Shown here one piece after another: positions 46,542-55,004 of a stretch of DNA of 64,000 nucleotides; the stretch's first letter is position 1; each line of letters begins with the position of its first letter. Made by a program: the position numbers and the translations under genes. Source of the stretch: JACKAQ01 sp020634975 [NCBI: Calditrichia bacterium]. Lineage in GTDB: Bacteria; Calditrichota; Calditrichia; RBG-13-44-9. The notes under the pieces are model-generated. The model was not told where the DNA came from. It saw only the letters and a program-made list of their open reading frames with translations, and made no database searches. The stretch spans positions 739,635 through 803,634 of the forward strand of contig JACKAQ010000002.1 of assembly GCA_020634975.1 (NCBI GenBank). Direction: 5' to 3'.

Positions 46542-47760
46542 CACTCCCCTCCCCTTTTTTCTGCGCGATCAGCGCGTCAAAAATGGCGCGGGAAACGTCC
46601 AGTTTATATTGTTGGGCAATTTTCGCGGAATCGTTTTTCCCGATGATCGTTACAACATTTGTATCGCCGGCAAAGGCAGCGCCGGACTCGTTGGGATTGT
46701 TCAAAACAACCAAATCCAAATTCTTATTTTTCAATTTGTTACGGGCATTTTTTTCCGGCTGGTCGGTTTCCACGGCAAACCCGACAAATTGCTGATGCGC
46801 CTGTTTTTTGCCGCCCATCGTTTTGAGCACATCGACTGTGCGATCCATTTCTACGGCAAAATCGCCGTCGTGTTTTTTGATTTTTTGATCGAAGATTTTT
46901 TTGGGGCGATAGTCCGCAATTGCCGCCGCGCTGATGTAAATATCCGCAGCATCGATATGTTTTTCAACGGCTTCCAGCATTTCCTGCGCACTGCGAACGG
47001 CGATTGACGTAACGCCAACCGGCGGCGTCAGTTGCGCCGGACCGTGCACCAAAATCACCGTTGCACCGCGCGCAAACGCTTCCCACGCCAGCGCAAAACC
47101 CATTTTTCCGGTGGATCGATTGGTAAACATTCGTACCGGATCGAGCATTTCTTCAGTTCTGCCGGCGGTGATCAGCACGGTTTTTCCGCGCAAACTTTCC
47201 GGCTGCGGATGCGCCGCCCGATACAAAAATTGGGTGATAAATTCCGGTCGCGCCAGTCGCCCCATCCCGGAATAGCCTTCGGCGAGAAACCCTTCTTCGG
47301 GATTGCAAATGAGGTATCCCCAATCGCGGAGCGTGGCAATATTGCGCTGCATCGCCGGATGAAACCACATGTGATTGTTCATCGCCGGTGCGATCACTGT
47401 CGGACAGTGCATCGCCAGCAAGGTTGTGGACACAAAATCATCGCCGATGCCGTTGGCCAGCTTGCCAACGATATTCGCCGTCGCCGGAACAATCACGCCC
47501 ATTTCCGCCCAATCCGCCGCTTCGATATGATGCGTCGCCGCAAATTTTTGCGGAAACATATTCGTGTAAACGGGGTGATTCGTCAGCGTTTCGATGGTCA
47601 GTTCGGTGATAAATTTGGTTGCGCCATCGGTCATCATCGCCCGGACTTCGGCGCCGTATGTCACCAAATACCGGATGATTTCGCAAGCTTTGTATGCCGC
47701 GATCCCACCGGTGATGCCCACCAAAACCCGTTTTTTCTCAAAAATTCCGGTTGGAAACAT
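46534..47760 (-). CDS. coaBC: Bifunctional phosphopantothenoylcysteine decarboxylase / phosphopantothenate-cysteine ligase
   Basis: 408 residues. The CoaC half (about 1-190) has VLVGITGGIAAYKACEIIRY, HIEAADWAEMGVIVPATANI and the flavin/substrate motif IAPAMNNHMW. The CoaB half has VLITAGRTEEMLDPVRMFTN, STGKMGFALAWEAFARGATV, AAIADYRPKKIFDQKIKKHD (synthase Lys region) and FVGFAVETDQPEKNARNKL. It makes 4'-phosphopantetheine in coenzyme A synthesis. It follows gmk by 15 bases. Confidence 0.95.
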   Translation of the reverse strand: MFPTGIFEKKRVLVGITGGIAAYKACEIIRYLVTYGAEVRAMMTDGATKFITELTIETLTNHPVYTNMFPQKFAATHHIEAADWAEMGVIVPATANIVGKLANGIGDDFVSTTLLAMHCPTVIAPAMNNHMWFHPAMQRNIATLRDWGYLICNPEEGFLAEGYSGMGRLARPEFITQFLYRAAHPQPESLRGKTVLITAGRTEEMLDPVRMFTNRSTGKMGFALAWEAFARGATVILVHGPAQLTPPVGVTSIAVRSAQEMLEAVEKHIDAADIYISAAAIADYRPKKIFDQKIKKHDGDFAVEMDRTVDVLKTMGGKKQAHQQFVGFAVETDQPEKNARNKLKNKNLDLVVLNNPNESGAAFAGDTNVVTIIGKNDSAKIAQQYKLDVSRAIFDALIAQKKGEGSDE

Positions 47761-47775
47761 AGTTGCGTCCGTGGT

Positions 47776-48342
47776 TTACGAGCGAATCAATCGCTCAATT
47801 TCGATGATGGTTTGCTGCAAATCGTCGTTGATCACCTGCACGTCAAACGATTCGCCTTTGGTGTATTCCAGCGGCAGCCGTTGCAGTCGCCGCTCGATCG
47901 ATTCGCTGGTTTCGGTTTTGCGATTGCGCAGGCGCGTTTTCAACGCTTCGATGGATGGCGGTTTGATAAAAATCAGCAGCGCCGTCGGAAAATTTTGTTT
48001 GATATTCAACGCACCGTTCACATCGATATCCAGCAATACCGTTTTGCCCTCGTCCAAAAACTGCTCGATGGTCGAGCGAAGCGTGCCGTAATAATTCCCG
48101 TGAACTTCCTCAAATTCCAGAAATTCACCGCGTTTCGCTCGCGCCAAAAAATCGGCTGTATCGAGAAAAAAATAGTCGACACCATCTTTTTCCGAAAATC
48201 GCGGCGCGCGAGTCGTGGCGGAAATCGATAATCTAAAATCCGGATTTCGTTCCAGTAAATGTTTGCAAATTGTGGACTTACCTGCCCCGGACGGTGCAGA
48301 AAGCGCAATCAGTTTTCCCTTATTTGTGTCTGCCATTCCCAT
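47776..48342 (-). CDS. gmk: Guanylate kinase
   Basis: 188 residues from 48342; ATG 48336 (MADTNKG) is an equally possible start. The P-loop is SAPSGAGKSTICKHLLE. SATTRAPRFSEKDGVDYFFL is the GMP-binding segment, EFLEFEEVHGNYYGTLRSTI and LLDIDVNGALNIKQNFP follow, and the lid is RLRNRKTETSESIERRL. It phosphorylates GMP to GDP. It is encoded between purE and coaBC; the rpoZ gene often found between gmk and coaBC in other bacteria is absent. Confidence 0.95.
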   Translation of the reverse strand: MGMADTNKGKLIALSAPSGAGKSTICKHLLERNPDFRLSISATTRAPRFSEKDGVDYFFLDTADFLARAKRGEFLEFEEVHGNYYGTLRSTIEQFLDEGKTVLLDIDVNGALNIKQNFPTALLIFIKPPSIEALKTRLRNRKTETSESIERRLQRLPLEYTKGESFDVQVINDDLQQTIIEIERLIRS

Positions 48343-48347
48343 CCCGT

Positions 48348-48842
48348 TTATTGATTGTTTTCCATTTTTTCGGCTTTGGCGATGACCGTTTCCTTCATTT
48401 CTGCACGATATTTTTTTACGTTTTCGCGAATTTTTGGATCGCTGATTCCCAAAATTTGCGCCGCCAAAATGCCCGCATTTTTGGAATTGTTGATTGCCAC
48501 CGTCGCAACCGGAATTCCGGCGGGCATTTGCACAATCGACAGCAGCGAATCCATCCCGCTGAGCGCACTCGATTTCACCGGAACGCCGATCACGGGCAAC
48601 GCGGACAGCGACGCGACCATTCCAGGTAAGTGCGCCGCACCGCCGGCACCGGCAATGATTACCTGCAAGCCACGTTTTTCCGCAGTTTGGGCGTATTCAA
48701 ACAATCGTTCCGGCGTACGATGCGCAGAAACAATCGTCATTTCAAACGGAACGCCAAATTGGGTGAGCATCTCCGCAGCGCCTTCCATCGCCGGCAAATC
48801 GGAATCGCTGCCCATAATGATGCCTATTTTTGGGTCTGCCAT
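48348..48842 (-). CDS. purE: N5-carboxyaminoimidazole ribonucleotide mutase
   Basis: 164 residues, the usual class I PurE length. Signatures: [20 protein letters not shown] (phosphate/substrate loop), [17 protein letters not shown] with the catalytic His, [20 protein letters not shown] and [20 protein letters not shown]. It converts N5-CAIR to CAIR in purine synthesis. It starts three bases after the purK stop, in the standard pair order. Confidence 0.96.
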   Translation of the reverse strand: MADPKIGIIMGSDSDLPAMEGAAEMLTQFGVPFEMTIVSAHRTPERLFEYAQTAEKRGLQVIIAGAGGAAHLPGMVASLSALPVIGVPVKSSALSGMDSLLSIVQMPAGIPVATVAINNSKNAGILAAQILGISDPKIRENVKKYRAEMKETVIAKAEKMENNQ

Positions 48843-48845
48843 TTT

Positions 48846-50006
48846 TTATTTTCCCTTCGATTTGATGTGCAATATTTCTTTGACGCGAAAGGCGTTTTGC
48901 AGCGCTTTTTCCACGGTTTCGGCGATGATCGTCACATGCCCCATTTTGCGAAACGGGCGCGTTTCGGCTTTGCCGTAGAGATGAAAAAATACACCCGGAA
49001 TTGCCAGCGATTCGCGCAATCCGGTGATCAGCGGCGCGCCGGAAAATCCTGGATCACCCAATAAATTGATCATCACCGCCGGTTTGTGCTGTTCGGTTGA
49101 GCCGAGCGGCAAATCGCAGATCGCACGAATGTGCTGTTGAAACTGGCTGGTCACACATGCTTCAATCGTGAAATGCCCGGAATTGTGCGGTCGCGGTGCG
49201 ATTTCGTTGAGCAAAATATTGCCGGCTTTATTGAGAAACAGCTCCACCGCAAAAATCCCCACCCCATCCAGCGCTTCGATTGCAGCGATGGCGATATCGC
49301 AGGATTTTTGGGCGATTTCGTCGCTGATTCTCGCCGGTGAAACCAGATAATCGAGGATATTTGCCGCTTCGTCGAACACCATTTCCACTACCGGATAGGT
49401 GCGCACCTCGCCGCTGTGGCTGCGGGCAACCAGCACTGCCAGCTCTTTTTCGATGTCCACAACTTCCTCGAACATCGATGGCACCCGCATAATTTTTTCG
49501 AAATCCGCTTCGCTGTCGATGCGCTGAACGCCACGCCCGTCATATCCGCCGCGCCGCGCTTTTTGCACCAACGGCAACCCGAATTTTTGAGCATTTTCGG
49601 GCGTCGGTTTGTCAATTTTTTCAAATTTCGGCACCGGAATATGATGGCTTTGAAGCGTTTGTTTTTGCACCAATTTATCCTGAATAATTTCCAATAATTG
49701 GGGTGACGGATAAATATTGTGACCCGCTTTTTCCAAAGATTTCAATACAGCTGTATCCGTATGCTCGATATCATAAGTTGTTACATCACAACGGTTTACC
49801 AGATCTTTCAATGCTGCTTCGTCATATAATGAACCGACAATCTGGTGATCCGCCAGCGAGCTGGCCGGCGCATCGTCGGTTGCTTCCAGAATTGTGAAAT
49901 CGAAGCCCATCAGCTTGGTTCCGGTGATCATCATTCTTGCAAGTTGACCGCCGCCGATAATCCCGATGTTCATTAACGGATACCGTATTTCATCATTCAT
50001 TTTCAT
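48846..50006 (-). CDS. purK: N5-carboxyaminoimidazole ribonucleotide synthase
   Basis: 386 residues from ATG 50006, which overlaps the upstream stop as ATGA; a further Met at 49973 begins MNIGIIGGGQLARMM. The pre-ATP-grasp nucleotide fold is followed by the ATP-grasp domain: PLVQKARRGGYDGRGVQRID, VDIEKELAVLVARSHSGEVR, GVGIFAVELFLNKAGNILLN and EIAPRPHNSGHFTIEACVTS. It makes N5-CAIR from AIR, bicarbonate and ATP, feeding PurE. Confidence 0.95.
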   Translation of the reverse strand: MKMNDEIRYPLMNIGIIGGGQLARMMITGTKLMGFDFTILEATDDAPASSLADHQIVGSLYDEAALKDLVNRCDVTTYDIEHTDTAVLKSLEKAGHNIYPSPQLLEIIQDKLVQKQTLQSHHIPVPKFEKIDKPTPENAQKFGLPLVQKARRGGYDGRGVQRIDSEADFEKIMRVPSMFEEVVDIEKELAVLVARSHSGEVRTYPVVEMVFDEAANILDYLVSPARISDEIAQKSCDIAIAAIEALDGVGIFAVELFLNKAGNILLNEIAPRPHNSGHFTIEACVTSQFQQHIRAICDLPLGSTEQHKPAVMINLLGDPGFSGAPLITGLRESLAIPGVFFHLYGKAETRPFRKMGHVTIIAETVEKALQNAFRVKEILHIKSKGK

Positions 50007-50554
50007 TGCGTTTTCATGTTCATTTTGGTGATAATTTTCGCGATAATTCCGCTCAAAATATAGAGAATCCCCAGCCCAACCAGCGTAAATTTCATCGCGG
50101 CAGCCCAATACGCAACCTGTGGCAAAACCGCATGTTGCGAGCCGAACAACAGGTTGATCAGCGCAGTATTTTCGATGGCATCCAACAGTCCTGCAAATAT
50201 TTGCAAACACGCCAGCCACATGCCGGATTTTTGCATCAATTCATTGCTGTTTTTCCAGCAAAAGTTGGCGACATTCACACAAAGCAACGCCAGCAAAGTG
50301 GCATAAGCTGTCAAAAACAGATAATCAATACCCAAACTGAACGCCGCATATTGGCGCGCTTCCGGCGACCACGAATGGATGATTGCAGTTGATTGGGGCA
50401 GATCGCCGCCAAATTCAAACGATACAATTCCCGATGACGATACGTTATTTTTTAACGGTTTATCTACCGTTCGCATCACAGCAATCAGCGCGACAACCAG
50501 CAAAACCAACGGGACCAGAACTCTTTTTTCACTGCTCAAGCCAACAACATTCAT
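50003..50554 (-). CDS. Four-helix integral membrane protein of unknown function
   Basis: About 183 residues from ATG 50554 (a TTG at 50593 would add 13 residues). Four hydrophobic segments are clear: VLVPLVLLVVALIAVM, YLFLTAYATLLALLCVNV, WLACLQIFAGLLDAIENTAL and KFTLVGLGILYILSGIIAKI. Acidic residues lie within the third helix (LLDAIENT). No family is recognised. It overlaps purK by four bases and heads the housekeeping operon, so it is cotranscribed with purine, CoA and replication genes. Confidence 0.7.
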   Translation of the reverse strand: MNVVGLSSEKRVLVPLVLLVVALIAVMRTVDKPLKNNVSSSGIVSFEFGGDLPQSTAIIHSWSPEARQYAAFSLGIDYLFLTAYATLLALLCVNVANFCWKNSNELMQKSGMWLACLQIFAGLLDAIENTALINLLFGSQHAVLPQVAYWAAAMKFTLVGLGILYILSGIIAKIITKMNMKTQ

Positions 50555-50763
50555 CGGGAAATTTTGACCTTTTTGTTCACAGTTTTTTCGCAAAAAACAG
50601 GGTAAAAATATAGCTTAAAAGGCATGAAATAAAAAGGTAATCGATGAAAAATTCAGTGGAAAAATGATTTTTATCTGATGCAAAACTAAATCTTGCAAAG
50701 CAAAAAATCGCATTGTATCTTCAAATTCTGCCGCCTGATTATTCACCCGAAAGTGAGATTGCC

Positions 50764-52536
50764 ATGTTTTTACGATTAACTACGCTATTATTTGTTGTGC
50801 TGTTATTTGTTTCAGCCAGTGCCCAAATTCAGGTTGTCGCGGTTTCGCCGCGATCACAACAATTGGATACACCGATGAATCCGGAAATTTCCATCACGTT
50901 TGACCGGAGCATCAATCCCGGCGATATCACTCCCCAAACGTTCAAAGTATTTGGTCGATGGACGGGAGTAATCAACGGAATTTGGTCGCTTGTTGAAAAT
51001 GATCAAAAAGTGGTATTTCAACCGCAAATGTCGTTCAACGCTGGGGAACAGGTTACAGTGATGCTCGCCAAAGGCATCAGTTCACCATCTGGCGATACGC
51101 TCGAAAAGGGTTATGCCTGGCAATTTTGGATCAAACCCAATCGAACTACTCTCAAAATAAATGAAATTCAACGGATAACAGTGCGACGACCGGGTGAAGG
51201 TCACGTTCAGACATACGGCGCCCATGCTGCGGATGTGAATGGCGATGGCTACACTGATTATATGGTGCCAAATGAAGTGTCAAACGATGTACGAATGTTT
51301 CTAAACGACGGCACCGGGCAATATAGCAATTTTACAGTGCATCCATTAACCGGTGCTGCGCGTCCCAGCACCAACGAGTCCGGCGATTTTAACAATGACG
51401 GATTTGTGGATTTTATGGTCGGAAGCACCCAAAATAATCGCGTTCATGTGTTGCTCGGCGATGGCACTGGCGGATTTTCTGCCATTAATTCACTCACTGC
51501 CGGGATGGGTGTGCGTGGTCTTACGCTGCTCGATGTCAACGGCGATGCGGAATTTGACGCAGTGACCGCAAACCGAAATGCCAATAATTTGTCGCTGTTT
51601 ATCGGAGACGGCAACGGTGGATTTGCCGAAGCAATCACTATTTCGACAAGCCTTTTTCAGGAAACCGGCATTTTTTCGGCGGATGCCAATAATGATGGCA
51701 TATTGGATATTTTTGTCGGTGCGTTCGGCGGCAACGAAATCGCGCTATTTTTAGGCGATGGTGAAGGTAATTTGACGCTTTCGGACAGAACGTCGCTCAC
51801 CGGCAGTTCGTGGATGATCGCCACGGGCGATATCAATGGCGATGGGTTTGCGGATGCTGTTTCGGCAAATTCAAACACCAACGAAGTAGCCATTGTTCGC
51901 GGAGACGGCAGCGGCGGACTGATGCCGGTGACCACTTTTTCGCTCGGTGCACCGTTTGTTATAGCGGTGGATTTGGGCGATCTCGACGGCGACGGCGATC
52001 TGGATTTGATAGCCAGCAGTTACGGCAGCGGCTTTGAAACCGGTGTTTGGACGCTTTATGAAAATGACGGCTTGGGCAATTTTGTCAATCCGCAATATTT
52101 CGACGCCAGCGAAGCGGCATCCTGCGCCGTTTTTCATGATCGCGACAACGATGGCGATCTGGATATCACGGGAATCGACGAAGTTGATGATTTGCTGTTT
52201 GTGTTCGAAAACCCGGGAATTTCCGTCAGTGTCGATCATCCACTCCCCTCCCCGACCCGCGGATTTGCTTTGCATCAGAACTACCCCAATCCGTTTAATC
52301 CTTCAACAACCATTGCATTTGAAGTTCCGGAATTAGCATTTGTTACAATTGAAATTGTTGATATTAACGGGCGGTTGGTCAAACACTTGGCGAATGAAAC
52401 ATACGGTGCCGGTTTGCATCAGTTAATCTGGAATGGTGATGATTCTCAACATAAACCTGTGGCTGCAGGAGTTTATTTTTACAAATTAACATCAAAAAGC
52501 CATTTTGAAACTCGCAAACTATTGTTAATAAAGTAA
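50764..52536 (+). CDS. Secreted FG-GAP/VCBS repeat protein with Ig-like domain and Por tail
   Basis: 590 residues from ATG 50764 (MFLRLTTLLFVVLLFVSASA signal). An SbsA-type Ig domain at about 22-130 (VVAVSPRSQQLDTPMNPEIS, FDRSINPGDITPQTFKVFG) precedes six to seven FG-GAP repeats with calcium-type loops (DVNGDGYTDYMVPNE, DFNNDGFVDFMVGS, DVNGDAEFDAVTAN, DANNDGILDIFVGA, DINGDGFADAVSAN, DLDGDGDLDLIASS). The C-terminal Por tail is LHQNYPNPFNPSTTIAFEVP. It forms an integrin-like propeller, probably for adhesion or ligand binding at the surface. It is transcribed alone. Confidence 0.88.
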   Translation: MFLRLTTLLFVVLLFVSASAQIQVVAVSPRSQQLDTPMNPEISITFDRSINPGDITPQTFKVFGRWTGVINGIWSLVENDQKVVFQPQMSFNAGEQVTVMLAKGISSPSGDTLEKGYAWQFWIKPNRTTLKINEIQRITVRRPGEGHVQTYGAHAADVNGDGYTDYMVPNEVSNDVRMFLNDGTGQYSNFTVHPLTGAARPSTNESGDFNNDGFVDFMVGSTQNNRVHVLLGDGTGGFSAINSLTAGMGVRGLTLLDVNGDAEFDAVTANRNANNLSLFIGDGNGGFAEAITISTSLFQETGIFSADANNDGILDIFVGAFGGNEIALFLGDGEGNLTLSDRTSLTGSSWMIATGDINGDGFADAVSANSNTNEVAIVRGDGSGGLMPVTTFSLGAPFVIAVDLGDLDGDGDLDLIASSYGSGFETGVWTLYENDGLGNFVNPQYFDASEAASCAVFHDRDNDGDLDITGIDEVDDLLFVFENPGISVSVDHPLPSPTRGFALHQNYPNPFNPSTTIAFEVPELAFVTIEIVDINGRLVKHLANETYGAGLHQLIWNGDDSQHKPVAAGVYFYKLTSKSHFETRKLLLIK

Positions 52537-52558
52537 TTAAAAAATATTTTTCAGAGTC

Positions 52559-52587
52559 TTGACAAGACTATAGAGTTTAACTATATT
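52559..52587 (+). promoter_or_regulatory. Near-consensus sigma-70 promoter for tRNA-Leu
   Basis: TTGACA (52559-52564), exactly 17 bases, then TATATT (52582-52587). Start of transcription would fall near 52594, about 15 bases before the tRNA. This is the clearest vegetative promoter in the window. Confidence 0.88.
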
Positions 52588-52608
52588 TGCCCTGCTTTTA
52601 GAAATAAC

Positions 52609-52697
52609 GCCGGAGTGGCGGAATTGGCAGACGCGCCGGACTCAAAATCCGGTTAGGGTGAAACCTAGTGTGGGTTCGAGTCCCACCTCCGGTACCA
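52609..52697 (+). tRNA. tRNA-Leu, anticodon CAA
   Basis: 89 bases with encoded CCA. Acceptor arms GCCGGAG and CTCCGGT pair with one terminal G-U. The D-arm carries GGCGGAATTGGCAGAC typical of leucine tRNA. The anticodon loop CTCAAAA within a CCGGA/TCCGG stem gives CAA, which reads TTG. A long variable arm (TTAGGGTGAAACCTAGTG) marks a class II tRNA, and the T-loop is GGTTCGAGTCC. A strong promoter and terminator flank it, so it is a single-gene unit. Confidence 0.97.
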
Positions 52698-52700
52698 AAT

Positions 52701-52749
52701 AAAAGGCTGTTTAAGTTCAAAAACCTTAAGAACTTAAACAGCCTTTTTT
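52701..52749 (+). terminator. Strong rho-independent terminator after tRNA-Leu
   Basis: An 18-bp perfect stem (52701-52718 with 52730-52747, containing GGCTGTTTAAGTTC) has an 11-base loop and ends in six T residues. It starts four bases after the tRNA CCA end. Confidence 0.95.
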
Positions 52750-53096
52750 GTTTAGTGGGGTAACATACAGGTAAAAAAATAGTTACTTTTTACAGTTTTA
52801 TACTAGAGATCAGACATAAACATAGATGCTAAGTTCAATGTTTATAAACAAATATGCGATTATCAAAACATAAAGTCGATCTGTATTCCAACCCTAATCA
52901 TGTTTTATTCAAAATAAATCCTTAAAAATTTCTGTCCTTTAGTGCAATTTGAAGAGCAATTACACAACTGCTCCCACCGCTGGCAAATGACCGTCGACGA
53001 TAGCCCCATCATCAGGAAACGCTTCAAATGAACCCATTAAACGCTATCGAGCGCGTGGTCCTTAGCCCGGCCGTAAGGGCGATATTCCCAAATTGT
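52750..53096. other. Intergenic region of about 350 bases, no gene seen
   Basis: The spacer lies between the tRNA terminator and the cytochrome c gene, whose minus-strand stop is at 53097. On the minus strand the cytochrome frame past its TGA stays open for about 20 codons (WEYRPYGRAKDH), which may be a trace of a longer C-terminus. Nothing else is recognised. Confidence 0.4.
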
Positions 53097-53990
53097 TCAG
53101 TCATCATCATGTCCCCGAGATCGCCGGTCAGGACGGTTACTATTTCGCCAGATGCGTTTTGCATCATCCTCATCACCACTTCGATGACATTCCGCACAGT
53201 TCTCAAAATCGACAATACCTTCCTCGCGATGTTCACCGGCAATTCTCGCCCGGGAATGCTCATGGCAACTATAGCATGTATATTCCTTGAAATTCTCAGG
53301 ATTCTCGTGACAGGACTGGCAGTCGGCTGGGTGATGCCGGTCGAATCGAAAATATTGGTCATGATCGAATGTGGACGGTTTCCAGGTGTTTGTGCTGTGG
53401 CAATCGTAACAGGCATTGCCGCTATTCCGGTGAAGCCCGTCTGCCGGGCGGTGCTCCGAATGGCAACCCACACAATCTTTTTGAAAAACCGCCGGTAATT
53501 GATCATGATCCAATCGCGCATTTTGCCAACGGTCTGTGGTATGGCAGCCTGAACAATTACTCGCCAGATCCATATGGAGTTTGTCATCCGGCTTTCCGGA
53601 TTCATGACAACTCAAACAGGCATCGGCAATGCTGGCAGGCAACAGGCTATGAGTGAACCGGGTTGTTGCGCTTTCTGCTAAAATACCGGCATGATCCGTA
53701 TGGCAACTGGCGCATTGAATACTCGATAATTCCTTATGAAAGGGTGTTTTTACTGAATCTGGCATTTCGTTACCGCTGACCGTCACAATGCCGATTTTCT
53801 CAGGCACGTGGCAAGAAATACATTTATCCGTAGATGTGCCACTGAACGGCGAATGGCAGGACAGGCAATCCTTTTGAATGTCCTGATGCCCGGAAATCAA
53901 CGGACCCGGATTGATCAGTTTAAACGGGAAAATGAACATCAACAAGATAAAGAGCAGTACAGCTGAAATATGCAAAATAGAGGTTTTCAT
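53097..53990 (-). CDS. Decaheme c-type cytochrome (cytochrome c3 family)
   Basis: 297 residues. N-terminal signal or anchor (ISAVLLFILLMFIFPFKLI), then ten CXXCH heme-binding motifs in order: CLSCH, CISCH, CASCH, CLSCH, CSGCH, CVGCH, CYDCH, CQSCH, CYSCH, CAECH, with many extra His as distal ligands. The tail is charged (GDEDDAKRIWRNSNRPDRRS). It is a periplasmic multiheme electron carrier. It starts one base after the cytochrome b-like gene stops, so the pair likely moves electrons from quinol to a periplasmic or extracellular acceptor. Confidence 0.92.
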   Translation of the reverse strand: MKTSILHISAVLLFILLMFIFPFKLINPGPLISGHQDIQKDCLSCHSPFSGTSTDKCISCHVPEKIGIVTVSGNEMPDSVKTPFHKELSSIQCASCHTDHAGILAESATTRFTHSLLPASIADACLSCHESGKPDDKLHMDLASNCSGCHTTDRWQNARLDHDQLPAVFQKDCVGCHSEHRPADGLHRNSGNACYDCHSTNTWKPSTFDHDQYFRFDRHHPADCQSCHENPENFKEYTCYSCHEHSRARIAGEHREEGIVDFENCAECHRSGDEDDAKRIWRNSNRPDRRSRGHDDD

Positions 53991-53991
53991 C

Positions 53992-54561
53992 TTACCAGTT
54001 CCAGAAGAATAAAATTGAAACGATGTGCAAGCCGGCCATAGTTACAAACAGGATCACAAATGGGATATGGATCAAGCGCCAGCGATTCATCAAATCCACA
54101 GTCAGCGATTCAACAAAGAGTTTTTGGGTCAACTCCTCACTACCCTTACCCTGGGCGATCAGCGTTGCACGTTTTTCCCGCAAATCCCGGTGCGCTCGTT
54201 TGAGCAGGAACTTGCCTACATGCCCGCTGGCAACAACTATCATCATCGAGATAGCTGCAATCCAGGGTAACAGGGCGTTAAAGTGTATTCCCGAGTGAAC
54301 AAGAATCATCACTGCACCGATCCAGCCCAGGTATTCATGGGCAGTGAGCAAAACACGCGGCGAACCAAAGGAAATTTGTTTCCGTTTGCGCATGGAATAG
54401 GTGAAGGAAAATACGATCAACACAGAACCGACAATCCCCAAATATCGCCCGATCCAGGCTAGTTTATACAGGTGCAAAACATAATCCAACGCAATTGAGG
54501 ATGCGATCAGCACGCAATAGGAAATTATCTGTGGCAGAAACCGGAAAATTAGACGTGTCAT
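53992..54561 (-). CDS. Cytochrome b-like membrane protein
   Basis: About 189 residues from ATG 54561 (a TTG at 54618 is unlikely). Four to five helices: IISYCVLIASSIALDYVLHL, YLGIVGSVLIVFSFTY, LLTAHEYLGWIGAVMILVHS, LPWIAAISMMIVVASGHVGK and IPFVILFVTMAGLHIVSILF. His residues in helices (AHEYLGW, VHSGIHFN, SGHVGK, GLHIV) can ligate two b-hemes. It probably oxidises menaquinol and passes electrons to the adjacent decaheme cytochrome. It resembles the membrane partners of cytochrome c families but has no firm name. Confidence 0.75.
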   Translation of the reverse strand: MTRLIFRFLPQIISYCVLIASSIALDYVLHLYKLAWIGRYLGIVGSVLIVFSFTYSMRKRKQISFGSPRVLLTAHEYLGWIGAVMILVHSGIHFNALLPWIAAISMMIVVASGHVGKFLLKRAHRDLREKRATLIAQGKGSEELTQKLFVESLTVDLMNRWRLIHIPFVILFVTMAGLHIVSILFFWNW

Positions 54562-54786
54562 AAATATCAGAAGTAAGTGTTCAAGCGATAATAATAAGCT
54601 GCAAGTAAAAGCTACCAATCATTGAAAAAATAAACATGATAATGGTCATCAAGTCTGTTAGAGTTCAATTAGAATCAATTTTTTTGATATTACCGAACCA
54701 CTCATTCTGCCTTTTCGCTCCCGGAATATTTCAGATCTGAACAACAAAAGTATTTTTTAAACTGGACAAGAAAATCAAATCGAAAC

Positions 54787-54853
54787 AACTGCAGCCGGGT
54801 CCTTTCTTAGAAACCTCCCTCCTAGATTATTTTAAATAAGCCCGGCTGCAGTT
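54787..54853. ncRNA. Candidate structured RNA: 13-bp stem with 41-base loop
   Basis: AACTGCAGCCGGG (54787-54799) and CCCGGCTGCAGTT (54841-54853) are perfectly complementary. On the minus strand the loop displays TAGGAGGGAGGTTTC, a very strong Shine-Dalgarno-like purine run with no start codon within reach; on the plus strand the loop shows CCTCCCTCC. It lies in the 443-base spacer upstream of the cytochrome operon and of the divergent gene at 55005. It may be a small RNA, leader element or terminator. Confidence 0.35.
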
Positions 54854-55004
54854 ATTGTTAAAAATCAAAATTTTCACATTTATCACTTGTCTGCCTCCCA
54901 AAAAAACATATCTTAAAATAATCCATTCACAAATGTGTAGAATCATTAGGGCTAAGGTGCTAAAAATATTGCGCATACTTTAGAAAAGATAAGGTGTTTT
55001 GCTT

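Noticed and set aside
47032-48231. Plus-strand frame of 399 codons opposite coaBC and gmk
   Set aside because: It is the antisense of two well-conserved enzymes; Arg/His-rich composition is typical of a shadow frame.
53077-53120. Stop-codon readthrough extending the cytochrome c protein
   Set aside because: The open stretch after TGA is only about 20 codons and no recoding signal is seen; could be chance.
53024-53605. Minus-strand frame of 193 codons overlapping the cytochrome c gene
   Set aside because: It is an alternate frame of the decaheme gene, whose CXXCH motifs clearly identify the true frame.
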